Positions 52,371-63,570 of a stretch of 64,000 bases of DNA are shown piece by piece; the stretch's first letter is position 1, and every line of letters begins with the position of its first letter. The notes under the pieces were generated by a model, which did no database searches, had not been told where the DNA came from, and saw only the letters and a list, made by a program, of their open reading frames with translations. A program made the translations under genes and the position numbers. Source of the DNA: Nectonema munidae (Eukaryota; Nematomorpha; Nectonematoida; Nectonematidae); the NCBI GenBank assembly GCA_030549495.1, contig JAUIRK010000106.1, positions 949,001-1,013,000 of the forward strand, read 5' to 3'.

Positions 52371-52854
52371 AGTCTCCTTGCTTTTATGGCAAATAAATGT
52401 CTTTTTCATGTCAGAATCGTTCAACGTATTTAAACACGTATAACAGCTCCCATATATATATTTAAGTTTCAAAAATTGTACCTAAAAACTAACTTAAAAA
52501 TTGGTTTATCAATATTAGAAGTCAATTTATTTATAGAATATATTATTGAAAAGTAAGTTATAAAAAATCAAATATCACATAAATAAAACAAAGAACTAAA
52601 AATATTTATTATTTGCGTTCTTTCCAACATTTTCAAAGTGTTCTTTAAAACCCAGTAGTCAGCATCAACCGTGAAGTTAAGAAGCGACTAGAAATTTCCA
52701 CAGTTGGGTGTATCAATAAATTTTGACGAGTCACAGTTTCCCGTATTGTAATATTTTTTGTTGCACAGAAAAGCACAGTTTTAGTCGATTTTAAATTTAT
52801 ATATTATAAATTACATATTATTATTATTATTATATATACTAGATGGTCCCTGTG

Positions 52855-52880
52855 TTTGGTCTCTCGCTTCGCTCGAGACC
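52855..52880. other. Strong hairpin GGTCTC...GAGACC beside a CTAG
   Basis: GGTCTCTCGCTTCGCTCGAG followed by ACC folds into a stem with a GCTTCGC-type loop, 15 bp downstream of ACTAGATGG. Hairpins of this kind occur near ends of Helitron-like and some other elements, but I cannot assign it. Confidence 0.35.
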
Positions 52881-52920
52881 TGTTTGGATTCTAGCATCTC
52901 AAAAAGATTGCACGCCACAT

Positions 52921-53130
52921 TAGACCACGTATGACACATCATTGCTACCTTTAATCTAGGACGTGTGACAGATCATTGGTACCGCGTGATTCTAGGACGT
53001 GTGACAGATCATTGGTACTGTGATTCTAGGACGTGTGACAGATCATTGGTACTGTGATTCTACGACGTGTGACAGATCATTGGTACCACGTGATTCTAGG
53101 TCCAGTTAAAGATCATTAGTACCGCGTGAT
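52921..53130. repeat. 34-37-bp minisatellite, about six units
   Basis: Units of CTAGGACGTGTGACAGATCA followed by TTGGTACYGYGTGATT repeat from about 52954. The two middle units are identical, and the outer units are diverged (CACGTATGACACATCATTGC; GTCCAGTTAAAGATCATTAG). Confidence 0.92.
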
Positions 53131-53820
53131 CAAAAATGTGCATGATGTTCAGGGGGTTTTTAAAAAAAATTTTGAATTTTTTGAAAACTAAAAATAATTG
53201 AAAAATGTAGGTAAAAGGATGCTCTTTAAGATGCGCGTGATTTAAAATGTTTTAAAAAAAAATTCTCGCATAACATTTTGTTTCAAGCAAAAAATGTGGT
53301 GATTTTAAGCATAATTTTTTGGACAAAATTGTGGAAAATGAAAAAAATATATGAAAAATAGAGATTTTTCAAAAATTTCAATTATTAAAATAAAATATAA
53401 CTCAATCTGCATCCTTTCACAAAAATAATAAAAAAAATTTTTTTTTACTTGCATGAGTAAAATTTGATTAAAAATGTGAAAAATTGTGATTTTTGAGACG
53501 CGCACACGAAAAAATGAAAATAAAAAAGAGAAATTTTTTGGGCAATTATTATTCATAATAATGTTTAGTTTAATGTGATTGGTGTGAATTTAAAAAAAAA
53601 TTATCCTAAGCCCAAAATGCCCAAAAAAGCCAAAATTTGCATCTCTGCCTCGGGCGATTGCGGAGAATTTGGTGTGATGATACAATCACGCACACACGCA
53701 GAATCCAAAATAAGGTGGATACGTGAAAAAAAAGGGAAAAAGCCGCCTTCATCGCAAAACTTTTGCGCTTCAAAGTGTAAAAGTGTGGTAAAAGTTACGC
53801 AAAAAAGTGAAATATACCTA

Positions 53821-53822
<2 letters not shown>
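53131..53822. other. Non-coding stretch between the minisatellite and (TA)n
   Basis: A-rich. A piece at 53640-53770 is less AT-biased, but its open frames run into the TA repeat on either strand and show no domain. Confidence 0.45.

Positions 53823-53868
<46 letters not shown>
53823..53868. repeat. (TA)n microsatellite
   Basis: About 23 TA units. Confidence 0.97.
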
Positions 53869-53872
<4 letters not shown>

Positions 53873-54029
53873 TCGCTATACCTGCGTTAATATTATTATA
53901 TAATAGATAATAATTAATGCGTGTTTTGCACAATGAGTTCATTTTACATTTTGGAAAGTTAAATTCTTTTTACCGTTTATAAGTATTTTACAGTTTCTTG
54001 ATTGCAATTTGCAAAAGTTATTAAAAGTT

Positions 54030-55707
54030 AATGGAAAAAAGGTTTAATCTTGAATTGAATGAAGCCCTTGATATAATTATTAATAATAATCCAGAAGCTT
54101 ATATAAGAACTTTATATAACACCTCCTGCTAATGAATGAAAAAAATTTGAAACCGATGAAGACTCTGCAGATGATGAAAGCGATCAGGAAAATAATGTTT
54201 CAAACTTTTCTCGTAATATGCTTGAAAGTGAAGCACAAATTGTTTTTTACGATGTTGAAGAAGAGGATATAAGTTATGATGAAAGTTTTGATTCTAATGT
54301 AGAATCATGGGTAGAAGAAGGAGTGTTTAATTTGAAACTATTTTAAAATCATCGAACTGATGAGACACCTGCTTCAAGTTCCAATACTACATTTGAATCG
54401 GCTTCCCAAGTATTTAATTTATTTTTTTTCAATGATATATTTTTAGAAAAAATAGTTAAGTTTTCTAAAACATATGCGGTCTTTAAAAACTCTAATTTTT
54501 TTTATAAGTATTGAGGAGTTGAGGGTTTTTTCCATTATAAATTTAAGTGGTTATGTCAAATGTCGAAAAAGGTGTATGTATTGGGAAAGTGATAGCGATA
54601 CAAACAACCAAGCAATTTGTAGAACTATGTCTCGTAACAGATTTTCAGATTTAAAATACATATATTTTGCGATCGAACAAACTTAACGCAGGAGTATGAA
54701 AATAAATAATGATAACATTTTAAAAATAAGACCAATTGTTGAAGATTTGAAATACTTTTTTAAAAAATACTGTCCCGTTTTCAAAAGATTTGATATTGAT
54801 GAAAGCATGGTGCCCTATTAGGGAGGTTATGGGTCTGGAATAAAGAAAGCCATGCGAAACTAACCGATAAGATTTGGTTATAAAGTTTTTTGTTTAAATA
54901 CAGACGTAGGTTATTTACGAAATTTTGAGATATACAAAGGGGAAAATGGTTCTCAAACTATTTACTCCAAAGAGTTTGGAGTTAGCGCAGGTGTAGTTTT
55001 AAGTCTGATAGATGAAAATTGCAAGTACAAACACCTTTTTACTGACAACTACTTTACATCAATAAAATTAATAAAAGAACTAACAAAACGGAAAAACGTA
55101 TTCACTGGTGTTATAAGAAAAGTTTCAAAAATCTCTGTAGTTTCATGGAAGGACAATGCAATCGTTAATGTTGCCTCTAATGTAACAAGTGTTTTTCCAA
55201 TGAAAAAGGCTAAAAGATGGTTCGTCTCTTCAGGAAAAAAAGTTGATATAGATATTCCTAATTCTATGCATTTATATAATCAAAATATGGGCTTTACTGA
55301 CTCGATGAATTACATAATTTTTTTATACAGACCTGTGTATTTCGATCGAAAAAATGGCATTTTCCATTATTGGTTTTTATGATATAAGACAAGCTTCTTT
55401 GTACAACGCATATATATTGTACAAAATGAACTGCAATAAGAAATACACTTTTGTGGAGTTTATAAGACAAGTTGTGATGGAAAATTTACAAAAATATGGG
55501 AAAGAAAAAAATACTAGAAAGTTTGGAGGTAAACCGGTATCAAAAAGAGTGACAGAAGAAGCGAGGTATGACAATATTGGTCATATTGTAAAGAAAAAAA
55601 ACAAAAGAACAAGATGTGCTCAGTGTAAATCTCAAACGTGTTTTATTCGTTCGAAATGTGACGTTGCTCTACATGTCAATTGCTTTGATATCTTTCATAA
55701 AAAATGA
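54030..55707 (+). pseudogene. Second, older piggyBac-like (PGBD-type) transposase
   Basis: The reading starts near MEKRFNLELNEALDIII and passes an acidic N-terminus (DSADDESDQEN, FYDVEEEDISYDESFD). It then shows transposase blocks in order: CRTMSRNRFSDLKYIYFA; RFDIDESMVPY and IRFGYKVFCL (first catalytic Asp); YKHLFTDNYFTSIKLIKEL (second Asp); LYNQNMGFTDSMNYIIFLYR (third Asp region); then a cysteine-rich tail RCAQCKSQTCFIRSKCDVAL and HVNCFD. Stops and frameshifts occur at about 54130, 54345, 54540, 54684, 54821 and 54863. It resembles PGBD2/3/4-type proteins and is clearly distinct from the pair at 1080-5199. Terminal repeats were not found. Confidence 0.88.
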
Positions 55708-56850
55708 TTTTTATTATAAATAAATTTATTTTTAACATTAATTTTGGTATATTATATTTTATACATTTTTGAAATTTTTTATAATTTTATCTCTATTACT
55801 TCAAAATAAAAAGTTAAACAAAAAAAGAAATTTTCATTTTTAAAGTAATTATAATTTTATCTTTCATTTATAAAATTATCTATATTCATGTTTTTTCAAT
55901 CTCACAATTTTAACTTTTTCATATAGTAATTTTTGATATTACTAACGCTTTTTAGATAGAAATTTTTAGATTCAAGTTGTTTTTTACTATTCAATTGTTT
56001 CTCATGATTAAAATTTATTAACAATATTATTTATCAAATTTTAACTAGTTTACATTTAAAAATAAAAAATATTATAATACCCTAAGAAAGTTTTTTTGTT
56101 ATATGCAACTAATACAAAACTAAACTAAAACCTTAATTTTTTTAAATTTTAACATGTTCTTAATTAATGCATTTAGTGTTGCATTTACGCAACGTTCTCT
56201 AATTTTTGTCGCATATAAATAGTATTTGTTTTAGATTGAAAAGTCAAAGAATGATAAATTGGCAACTTATTTATGTAAATTTTTTTTTGAAAATTTCATT
56301 TTATAAATAGTGAATTTTTAAGATGTTGTTGCGCATACCCAACAGTGGTAATATAAGGTACACTCAATGCCTGTAAAATTGAATTCTCGATGTTTTGAAG
56401 TGTTATTAGAAATTTTAAGTGGGGGCCAAATTAACATCCGACTGGGCGGGACTTGTGCTATGTATGCTACTGTTTATAGGACATTTAGAAAAACTTTTTG
56501 CGAACATATGGCCACAAAACTTTGACATTTTCAAGCACAATTATTTATTTGAATGTTTTGCTAACGAATCGCAAAAATGGACATAATATTTCTATTTAAT
56601 TGAGAGGCAAATATCACTCATCCTGAAAATTGATAAGAACTAGTACAATATAATAAAATTTAGATTTACCCAAATTCTTTTTATAACAAAAATGTAATAA
56701 TTATGAAATGCCCCCTAAAATAATTTAGTTGTAAGTTTGAATAAACAACTCTTTGTTATACACACTCTTTCTAAATTGTTAAGTTTTCTAAACACACGAT
56801 TTCAAAATTGTCAAAAATTACTTCGTATATGTTTTTGTCTTGCTTTCTGT
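55708..56850. other. Non-coding AT-rich stretch
   Basis: Nothing recognised. About 56418-56455 is mildly GC-richer, without an open frame of note. Confidence 0.55.
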
Positions 56851-56852
56851 GA

Positions 56853-57348
56853 ATAGTTAAATTTCAATGGGAATTTCTTCCACAAGTTATTTGGATATTT
56901 TCAGTACTACATCGGGCTTATAGCATGCAAATAGAAAAAACCTGCAGGATTGTTCAACATTTTGAAACGTGTACCAATCTAGTCAAACTCTGGTGGGAAA
57001 CATACTGGGAAGTTAAAAAAGAGAGGTGTTATGACTCTTCTGTGACACTAGACTGTCCCAAATAGCAATAGTCCTGCTCCAGGAAACATCTTAATAAACA
57101 TAGCCTTTAATGACTCAGTATCGCTCCACGATATAAAGAATATCGCCTCACCATCAGAGCAATTAAATGGAGTTAACAACGCCTTTAGAACAAAGAAATT
57201 CCAAAGCTCTAAAAATCCTACAAAAGAACGTCCATTACATAAATACGAAGAAAAATCTCGCAAAATTCTTCTTGAGGAACTAATTCACAAACCTGATAAA
57301 TGCAAATTTATAAAAGCAAATGCAAAATGGCCAAGAAAAAAGCGTTAA
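56853..57348 (+). pseudogene. Unrecognised coding-like stretch with one frameshift
   Basis: An open frame from 56853 (FQWEFLPQVIWIFSVLHRAY, QIEKTCRIVQHFETCTNLVK, LWWETYWEVKKERCYDSS) ends at TAG 57063. A second frame overlapping it at about 57050 continues PNSNSPAPGNILINIAFNDS, VSLHDIKNIASPSEQLNGVN and ends with a basic tail (KANAKWPRKKR) at TAA 57346. A one-base indel near 57060 would join them into about 164 codons. An alternative is a splice acceptor (CTGTGACACTAG) at 57051. Composition is less AT-rich than its surroundings. No family is recognised. Confidence 0.45.
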
Positions 57349-57929
57349 GATAAATCACAATTTATCAACTTTGCACATTTTATTTTTTATACGTGTTATT
57401 TCTTCAAATGTATGTCTTTTCAAAGCAAAGGACTTTATTGTATTTTCACTTGAAAACTGGACATCGTCTACTCTCAACACTATACGATCGGATAAGTGAT
57501 ATAAATGGTTTATTCATATCTATAGTGACTTTTTTCCCTAATTCACAGCCGTGATATCTTCAATAGATGCAGAGTTATATCATAAACATGAAATTCAAGT
57601 GTTCAATTAAGTTAATTCATTTTATTATGTAAACACTCGGAAAAAAGGAAAAATGTGTTTGTATCATAGAGTAACGTAAACAAAGATGAACTCAATCTTT
57701 TGGTTGTTGATAGAAGAAAGTATGATGACAGTGTTTTATATAGTTACATAGAATTAATTAATGAAGTGAGGAATAAGAATTTCTCACTTTGCATTTCACC
57801 TTTTAAAAATGGGTTATTCCTCTTGATCTCTTAGAATACAGAAAAGGCTTCGAATCATAAGGTGGCACTGCTTGCGTAGAGCCCCTTCAGTGTGCGGCCA
57901 AATTTGTTAAATGGGTAAAACGGTTCATA
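57349..57929. other. Non-coding stretch
   Basis: Nothing recognised. Confidence 0.5.
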
Positions 57930-58478
57930 GTCAAAACGTCCGAAATCCAAAACGTCCGAAAACTAAAACATCCGAAACCAAAACGCCCGAAACCAAAAGG
58001 TGCGAAAACAAAAACGTCTAGAAATCATAACCTTACAAAACAAAAAAAGTCACGGAAAAAGTTATAGTAATTAGTCGAATTTGCAAGACTTTGAAAATTA
58101 GACTTGCTATCAAAAATCAAAGGAAAAACTACACGATTTGAATGGAATTTAAGAGATTGGAATGAATTTTTATCTATTCCAGTAAAAAGACACGCTTGAT
58201 TATAGTGCATTTTTCATTTAAATCTAAAATGTGTAAACTTTTAAACTAAAAAACTAGAAATAGAATTTTTTAAATAAAAAATTTTGTGCCCAATTTTTCA
58301 GTTTTTTTCCTCAACAATTTTGATTCTCGAAAAAAAATGTTTTTTAGGGTTCAGATACTGTTAATCTAATTTTCGGACCTTTTGGTTACGGACGTTTTGG
58401 TTTTCGGTCGTTTCGGTTGGGACGTTTTGGATTTCGGACGTTTCGGTTTCGGACGTTTTGGATTTCGGACGTTTTGAC
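57930..58478. mobile_element. MITE with inverted ends made of CGTCCGAAA subrepeats
   Basis: The left end GTCAAAACGTCCGAAATCCA continues with about five more copies of an AAAACGTCCGAAA-like unit to about 58022. The right end, 58376-58478, is the reverse complement array, its outermost part matching exactly (GTCAAAACGTCCGAAATCCA, then AAACGTCCGAAA). The similarity reaches a little beyond the ends (AACGGTTCATA on the left versus AACCGGTGCCTG on the right in reverse complement). The centre is AT-rich and non-coding. Confidence 0.85.
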
Positions 58479-58748
58479 CAGGCACCGGTTAAAACATGGT
58501 TAAGACAAGTTCTTGTGATATTTACATACAGAGATATACAAACATTCAATTACCCTTGGCTGCACAATTTACTGTTGATTTTATGTTTTCATAAACATTA
58601 GATTAGCACCTACAACTTACACAAAAATATGTGTTACACTCAACAGTACACGTAATGCTAATTTGGTTTCGAAACATACGCAAGCAAGAAGATAACACAT
58701 CTCAGCATGCTGCTGACATTTCTTATGTTTTCAAGTAAAACTGGGCTA

Positions 58749-58819
58749 TAGTGAAAAACTGCCTTTGAACGAACTTAATTCCTGTTTCCAGCAAAGTTCG
58801 TTCAAACACGATCTCACTG
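58749..58819. mobile_element. 71-bp hairpin element with pogo-like ends
   Basis: Left TAGTGAAAAACTGCCTTTGA followed by ACGAACTT, against the right end in reverse complement CAGTGAGATCGTGTTTGAAC followed by GAACTTTG. Flanked by TA on both sides. The stem GAACGAACTT pairs across a loop of about 16 bp. Confidence 0.6.
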
Positions 58820-59090
58820 TAATTGGTATATAAAGTTGAGAAAATTATTTTATAGAATATATACAGTACAGTATTCGTAAAGCTGCTAAATTTAAGTCAT
58901 GGATAGAAAAATATAGAGGCTCTGAATAAAGTTAATAGGGTTTTGCCTTAAAAATATATTTGTAGCTCAGACCTTTTTATATGCAAATCAAAATTGGAAC
59001 GAAAGATAAAAGTAGGGATAGCTTAAGATGTTTCCATTGAGAAGACACAATTGTGTCTCTTGCGTTTAACTATGAACAAGGAAGTTTTGA

Positions 59091-59153
59091 TGTGAAATCG
59101 AACCCACGAATCTTTGGTATAAAAGCTAATAATCTAACCAACCTTACTCACTT
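59091..59153 (-). repeat. tRNA-like sequence, probable SINE head
   Basis: On the minus strand GTAAGGTTGGTTAGATTATT followed by AG carries an A-box-like block, and GTGGGTTCGATTTC carries a near-perfect B-box (GGTTCGA). The spacing suits a tRNA (anticodon-loop region TTTTATACCAAAG). Acceptor-stem pairing is poor, so a tRNA-derived SINE remnant is more likely than a functional tRNA gene. Confidence 0.45.
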
Positions 59154-59499
59154 CATAAGACCCAGGACAAATCCTCAAATGAGATCCAAGTTTCTTCCCC
59201 TCCCACCAGTCAAAGAATGAAAATTCAACATATTGTAAAAACGGCCGGTTTTAAACCTATTTAAGTTATTTTATCCGATTTGTCCACACACCTTAGCCCT
59301 ATTTTAGCCCCCCCCCCCACCTCAAATAAAATTTCTCTTGTACCAAATTGGCTACATCTTTTGCAACCATTCTTCGTGACATTTCCTAAAATTGATAGCT
59401 GCATCTTTTGATACCATTTTCATGGCAGTTGAATGACTTTTTCATGCCTAATTCAGTCAATCAAAATCAAAAGTTAAACTTTTTCATCAAAATTATGAC

Positions 59500-60537
59500 A
59501 GTATCTCTAGTTAAGGTAATAACTTTGGTTATATATTATATACTCGTTTGAAAATTTATAAATATATACAGTTTTGAACACATAACACTTTAGAGTTTAA
59601 ATTTTTTCAAAATTATGGTTACTTTTTGGGAAATGTCAATCAAAATTTTGATTGATGAGAAATATATCTAATAAAATATACCATCAAATTTTACATGAAA
59701 TAAATTTTTTATATCAAATCGGGCATGCTGATTTCATTTTTGGACTTATTTTTGGAATTTAGAAACTGAAAATACCTAAAAGTGTGTAACAAACTTGCGG
59801 TTTACTTCTAAAATCTGTCTCTGAAAACATTCATTCAAATTTTACATGGAATATACACATTATTATAACAAATCAACAATCGCAATTTCATTTATAAATT
59901 CTTTTTGCATTTAGAATTTTAAAATGCTAATCAAAGTGAAACAAATGGGCGGTTTAATTTTAAAATCTGTCTCCGAGAACGTTAATTAAAATTTTACATT
60001 AAATATACACTCTTTTATAACAAATCAACAATGCAATTCATTTATGGATTGTTTTTGCATTTGGATTTCAAAATACTTATAAGTGTGAAACAAAGTTGCG
60101 GTTTATTTCTAAAATCTGTCTTCGAGAACATTCATTCAAATTTTACATGAAATATACACGCTTTTAAAACAAATCAACAATGCCAATTTCATTTATGGAT
60201 TGTTTTTGCATTTAGAATTTGAAAATACTTATAAGTGTGAAACAAAGTTGCGGTTTATTTCTAAAATCTGTCTTCGAGAACATTCATTCAAATTTTACAT
60301 GAAATATACACGCTTTTAAAACAAATCAACAATGCCAATTTCATTTATGGATTGTTTTTGCATTTAGAATTTGAAAATATTTATAAGTGTGAAACAAAGT
60401 TGCGGTTTATTTCTAAAATCTGTCTTCGAGAACATTCATTCAAATTTTACATGAAATATACACGCTTTTAAAACAAATCAACAATGCCAATTTCATTTAT
60501 GGATTGTTTTTGCATTTAGAATTTGAAAATATTTATA
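59500..60537. repeat. 152-bp satellite array
   Basis: The landmark TTGCGGTTTATTTCTAAAAT recurs at about 59795, 59947, 60096, 60248 and 60400, spacing 149-152 bp. Each unit runs TCTGTCTTCGAGAACATTCA, TTCAAATTTTACATGAAATA, AACAAATCAACAATGCCAAT, ATGGATTGTTTTTGCATTTA. The last three units are almost identical; the first ones (59500-59800) are diverged. The array stops abruptly at the Tigger end. Confidence 0.93.
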
Positions 60538-62700
60538 CAAGTGGTCCTCACTTAACGACGGGGTTACATTCTGTAAACCCCGTCGTTAAGTGATTTGGTC
60601 GTTAAAAGAAGCCCACTTTAGTAGACATTTTGCTAGGCATTTATTTGTACAGTAGGCTACTGTATAGCTTACGTATAGGCCATTGATACTCTACTGTACT
60701 TCTTTATCTTTTCTCTTTCTTTACTTACTATTGTTTTTTTGTTAAGAATAGGTGTACGTACATACTGTACATAAATAAAGAGATTATAGTATTTTATGTT
60801 TTGAAATTTTAACAGTGAAAAAAACATGAACAATTCATAAATTAAAGCCTTTGAATTTCTCGCTTTCTGGAATTGCATCGGGGTCGTCGATGTCTTCATT
60901 ACTCTCACTAGAGGGCCGAAACTCTTCGAGGTTTACACCATGCTCACGTGAGGGCCCGAGTAGGAAAGAGTCTGAGGTTTGTGGGTGTGAGACTGACGAG
61001 GTGGGGGAAGGAAAGCTAACACTTGGAGATTTAGCTTTTCTAAAAAACTTATAATCGAAATCTGAGTCGTCTGTCTCTTTTTGTGATCGTAGATCTCACG
61101 ATAACACGTGAGTGTTTCATTCATGTTTCTCTCAACGTTTGTAAAGCGTTCTACATAGGGGTCCATCGCTTCTATTTCCAACATAGCTTCATTTATCTTT
61201 GCAAATGCACTTGCTAAGCCTTTTGCAGTAAACTTCTTTTGTACCTCTTCAGAGTTTTCTTTTTCATTTTCTACTTCTTCTAGTTTTCGCTGTTCTTCTA
61301 ACTCTAACAAATCTTCATTACTTAACACCCCTTCAACATAGTCAACTAACTCTTGTACATCTTCATAGTCTACTTCCAACTGAAAGATGTTTGCAAGATC
61401 AACAATTTTCTTATTTATCACTTCCGAATTTTCTTCATAATCAAACCCATTAAAATTATTCCCAAATCTTTTACATCAATATGCTTGATACATTTCAAAA
61501 TGTTGTAGTCCCTCCAGAATTCCCGAAGATTCATCTTGTCGTTCTCTGTTGCAGCTACTGCCTTGGCAAAAGTGATGCGCAGATATTGTGCTTTAAATGT
61601 AGAAATTGCTCCCTGATCCATGGGTTAAAAATTGAAGGGGTGTTTTTTGGAAGGAAGACAACTTTCACATTTGGATGTAGATCTCCAATATGTTTGGGGT
61701 GGCCTGGAGCATGATAAAGAAGAAGCAGGATCTTGAATGGGATGCCTTTTTCAAGGCAATATTATCTGGATTCAGGCACTAAGCAATTGATAAACCAGTC
61801 TTCAAATAGAAGTTGAGTCATCCATGCCTTTGCATTTGCACGGTAATAAACTGGCAATGTGTACTTGTTGACATACTTTAAAGAATCTGGATTTTGAGAC
61901 CTATAAATGAGACATGGCTTAAGCTTGTGGCCTGCAATATTGCCACCTAAAAGCAATGTCACTCGGTCTTTGAACGACTTAAAACCAGGCATGCTTTTGG
62001 CTTCTTTATGTATGTATGTTCCTTCTGGCATTTTTTTCAAAAGAGACCAGTCTCCTCTACATTGAAGATCTGTTCTTGACGATACCATCCGTCTTCGATT
62101 AACTTGTCTAGTTCGTCAATAAATGGTTGTAGCGCCTCTTCGTCCGCACTTGCAGCTTCGCCATACACACCACGATTATGCAAGTTGAAGCGTCCTCGAA
62201 ATCGTTGGAACCACCCTTTGCTTGCCGTGAAAGTTTCAGTGCATACTTCACCCTCACGTGACATTGAAAATACTCAGTGCCTTGCTTTGAATTGTGAATA
62301 AACTTACTGGAATATTTTTATCGAGATGATCATCAATCCAAATGGAAAGCAATTTCTCCATCTCATGAATCAATCCTTTTCGATGCGTAGTTAACAATGC
62401 GTTGTATCCTGTGGATGATATAGCCATTTCTTTTATTTTGTTTTTGTCCTTAATGATGGTAGAGACAGTTGAATGTGAAAATGCCATAACTGCTAGCCAT
62501 AGCTTGAACTCGTTTACCTCCTTCGCACTCCTTTATTATCTTCATCTTCATATCTAGATCGATTGCTTTCCTTTGCTTCTTTGGAGCAGATCCAGCAGGA
62601 GAATATGTAGTTTTAGGTTTTCCAGTCATCACTAAGGTATAAAGTTGTATTTTTATAGTTACTGATTAATTTTTGCGTAAACGGTCAGCATCGTGGTAGA
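60538..62700 (-). mobile_element. Tigger element (right end undefined)
   Basis: The left terminus CAAGTGGTCCTCACTTAACG followed by ACGGGGTTACATTCTGTAAACC has the TTAACGACGGGG...CGTCGTTAAGTGATTTGGTCGTT layout of Tigger ends, with a built-in hairpin, then the CAGTAGGCTACTGTATAGC style of subterminal sequence. It is inserted at TA inside a 152-bp satellite unit. The transposase relic lies on the minus strand. I could not find the matching terminus or resumed satellite downstream. Confidence 0.75.
60933..62632 (-). pseudogene. Tigger (TIGD1-like) transposase, frameshifted
   Basis: From ATG 62632: KKQRKAIDLDMKMKIIKECE and GGKRVQAMASSYG (first helix-turn-helix), HSTVSTIIKDKNKIKEMA, SIWIDDHLDKNIPVSLFTIQ, FTASKGWFQRFRGRFNLHN (second DNA-binding domain), then the DDE domain: QEQIFNVEETGLFWKKMPEG (catalytic Asp replaced by Glu), SFKDRVTLLLGGNIAGHKLK, LTQLLFEDWF-like block, LLLLYHAPGHPKHIGDLHPN (DNAPGHP reads YHAPGHP) and VVFLPKNTPSIFNPWI. 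The tail (61421-60933) is an acidic, helical C-terminus. At least five frame changes and mutated catalytic residues make it inactive. Gene order and motifs match Tigger1/TIGD1. Confidence 0.9.
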
Positions 62701-63068
62701 TTTCCGACTGAGTAGTGAGTGAGTGATTGCGTGCGTGAAGTGGGATGGGAGATGCTGCCTACGGGTTCTATGAGATTTTCAAGAAAGCTACAAAAGCAAG
62801 AAGAAACATAAATCTTTTACACATGTCATTTTACAGACCTTAAGCACTCGCTTGCAGATTTCTTCATCATCACTAATTACTTTCTTTACATTTGTAGTAT
62901 TTGTGCTTCATTTCATATTTCATACGCACAATAGGAATTTATATTACTCAGCATATTTTATTTTTCCATATACTTTAATTATTTTGCAATAAAAACTATG
63001 GATCATCAAGGTTATAAATATTATCTTAATAATGAAGCTCAATAACTTTTTATTATTGTAGCACTAAA

Positions 63069-63440
63069 AGACATTTTAAAAATATTTTAGAATGAAATCG
63101 TGTCCTCCATTTGAGACAACTACAGTGTGGGAAGTTTTTGAATTTTTTATTAATGTGCAGAAATTTTTTTAAAAGACATGCCAGAAATAGAAGAGCTCAA
63201 TTCAAAGTACTCATGAAATGGGGGAAATATAAAAAAGAAAGAGAAGAACAAATTAAAAAAATATTTTTGGAATATCAAAATAATAGAAACCTTTACTTTT
63301 TTCTTTCGCAAATTTCTGCACATATTTCCCAAGCAATAAATATCCAAGTTGATGATGAAAACAATGATTACAACGTAGATTTTTCATTATTAAATTAAAT
63401 TCGAAGATTTGATGTTTCTTTTTTAATGTCATAAAATAAA
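63069..63440 (+). other. Possible 3' terminal coding fragment with poly(A) signal
   Basis: Plus strand 63111-63398 is open (KWGKYKKEREEQIKKIFLEY, QNNRNLYFFLSQISAH, then an acidic end DDENNDYNVDFSLLN). A second frame in the first part reads ETTTVWEVFEFFINVQKFF. An AATAAA follows at 63436. No family is recognised, and the two frames do not join without an indel. It may be a relic of a Tigger-like or other transposase C-terminus, or chance. Confidence 0.25.
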
Positions 63441-63570
63441 GTTTTGTTGTAATATAAAACATTTTAAGATTATTTAATTAAAATTTTTTTTATTTCCATA
63501 AATAACTTGTTTGTATTACTTGATAAAAAAATAGCTATATTATAAAGAATCAAAATGGTATGCATATATA

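Noticed and set aside
53575-53942. Two opposite open frames of about 100 codons
   Set aside because: Both run into the (TA)n tract (IYIYIY) and have no domain.
58025-58549. Open frames within the CGTCCGAAA element (ETSEIQNVPTETTENQN-like)
   Set aside because: They translate the tandem units of the inverted ends.
59091-59153. A functional tRNA gene
   Set aside because: B-box is good, but the acceptor and D-stem pairings look poor by eye; better described as a SINE head.
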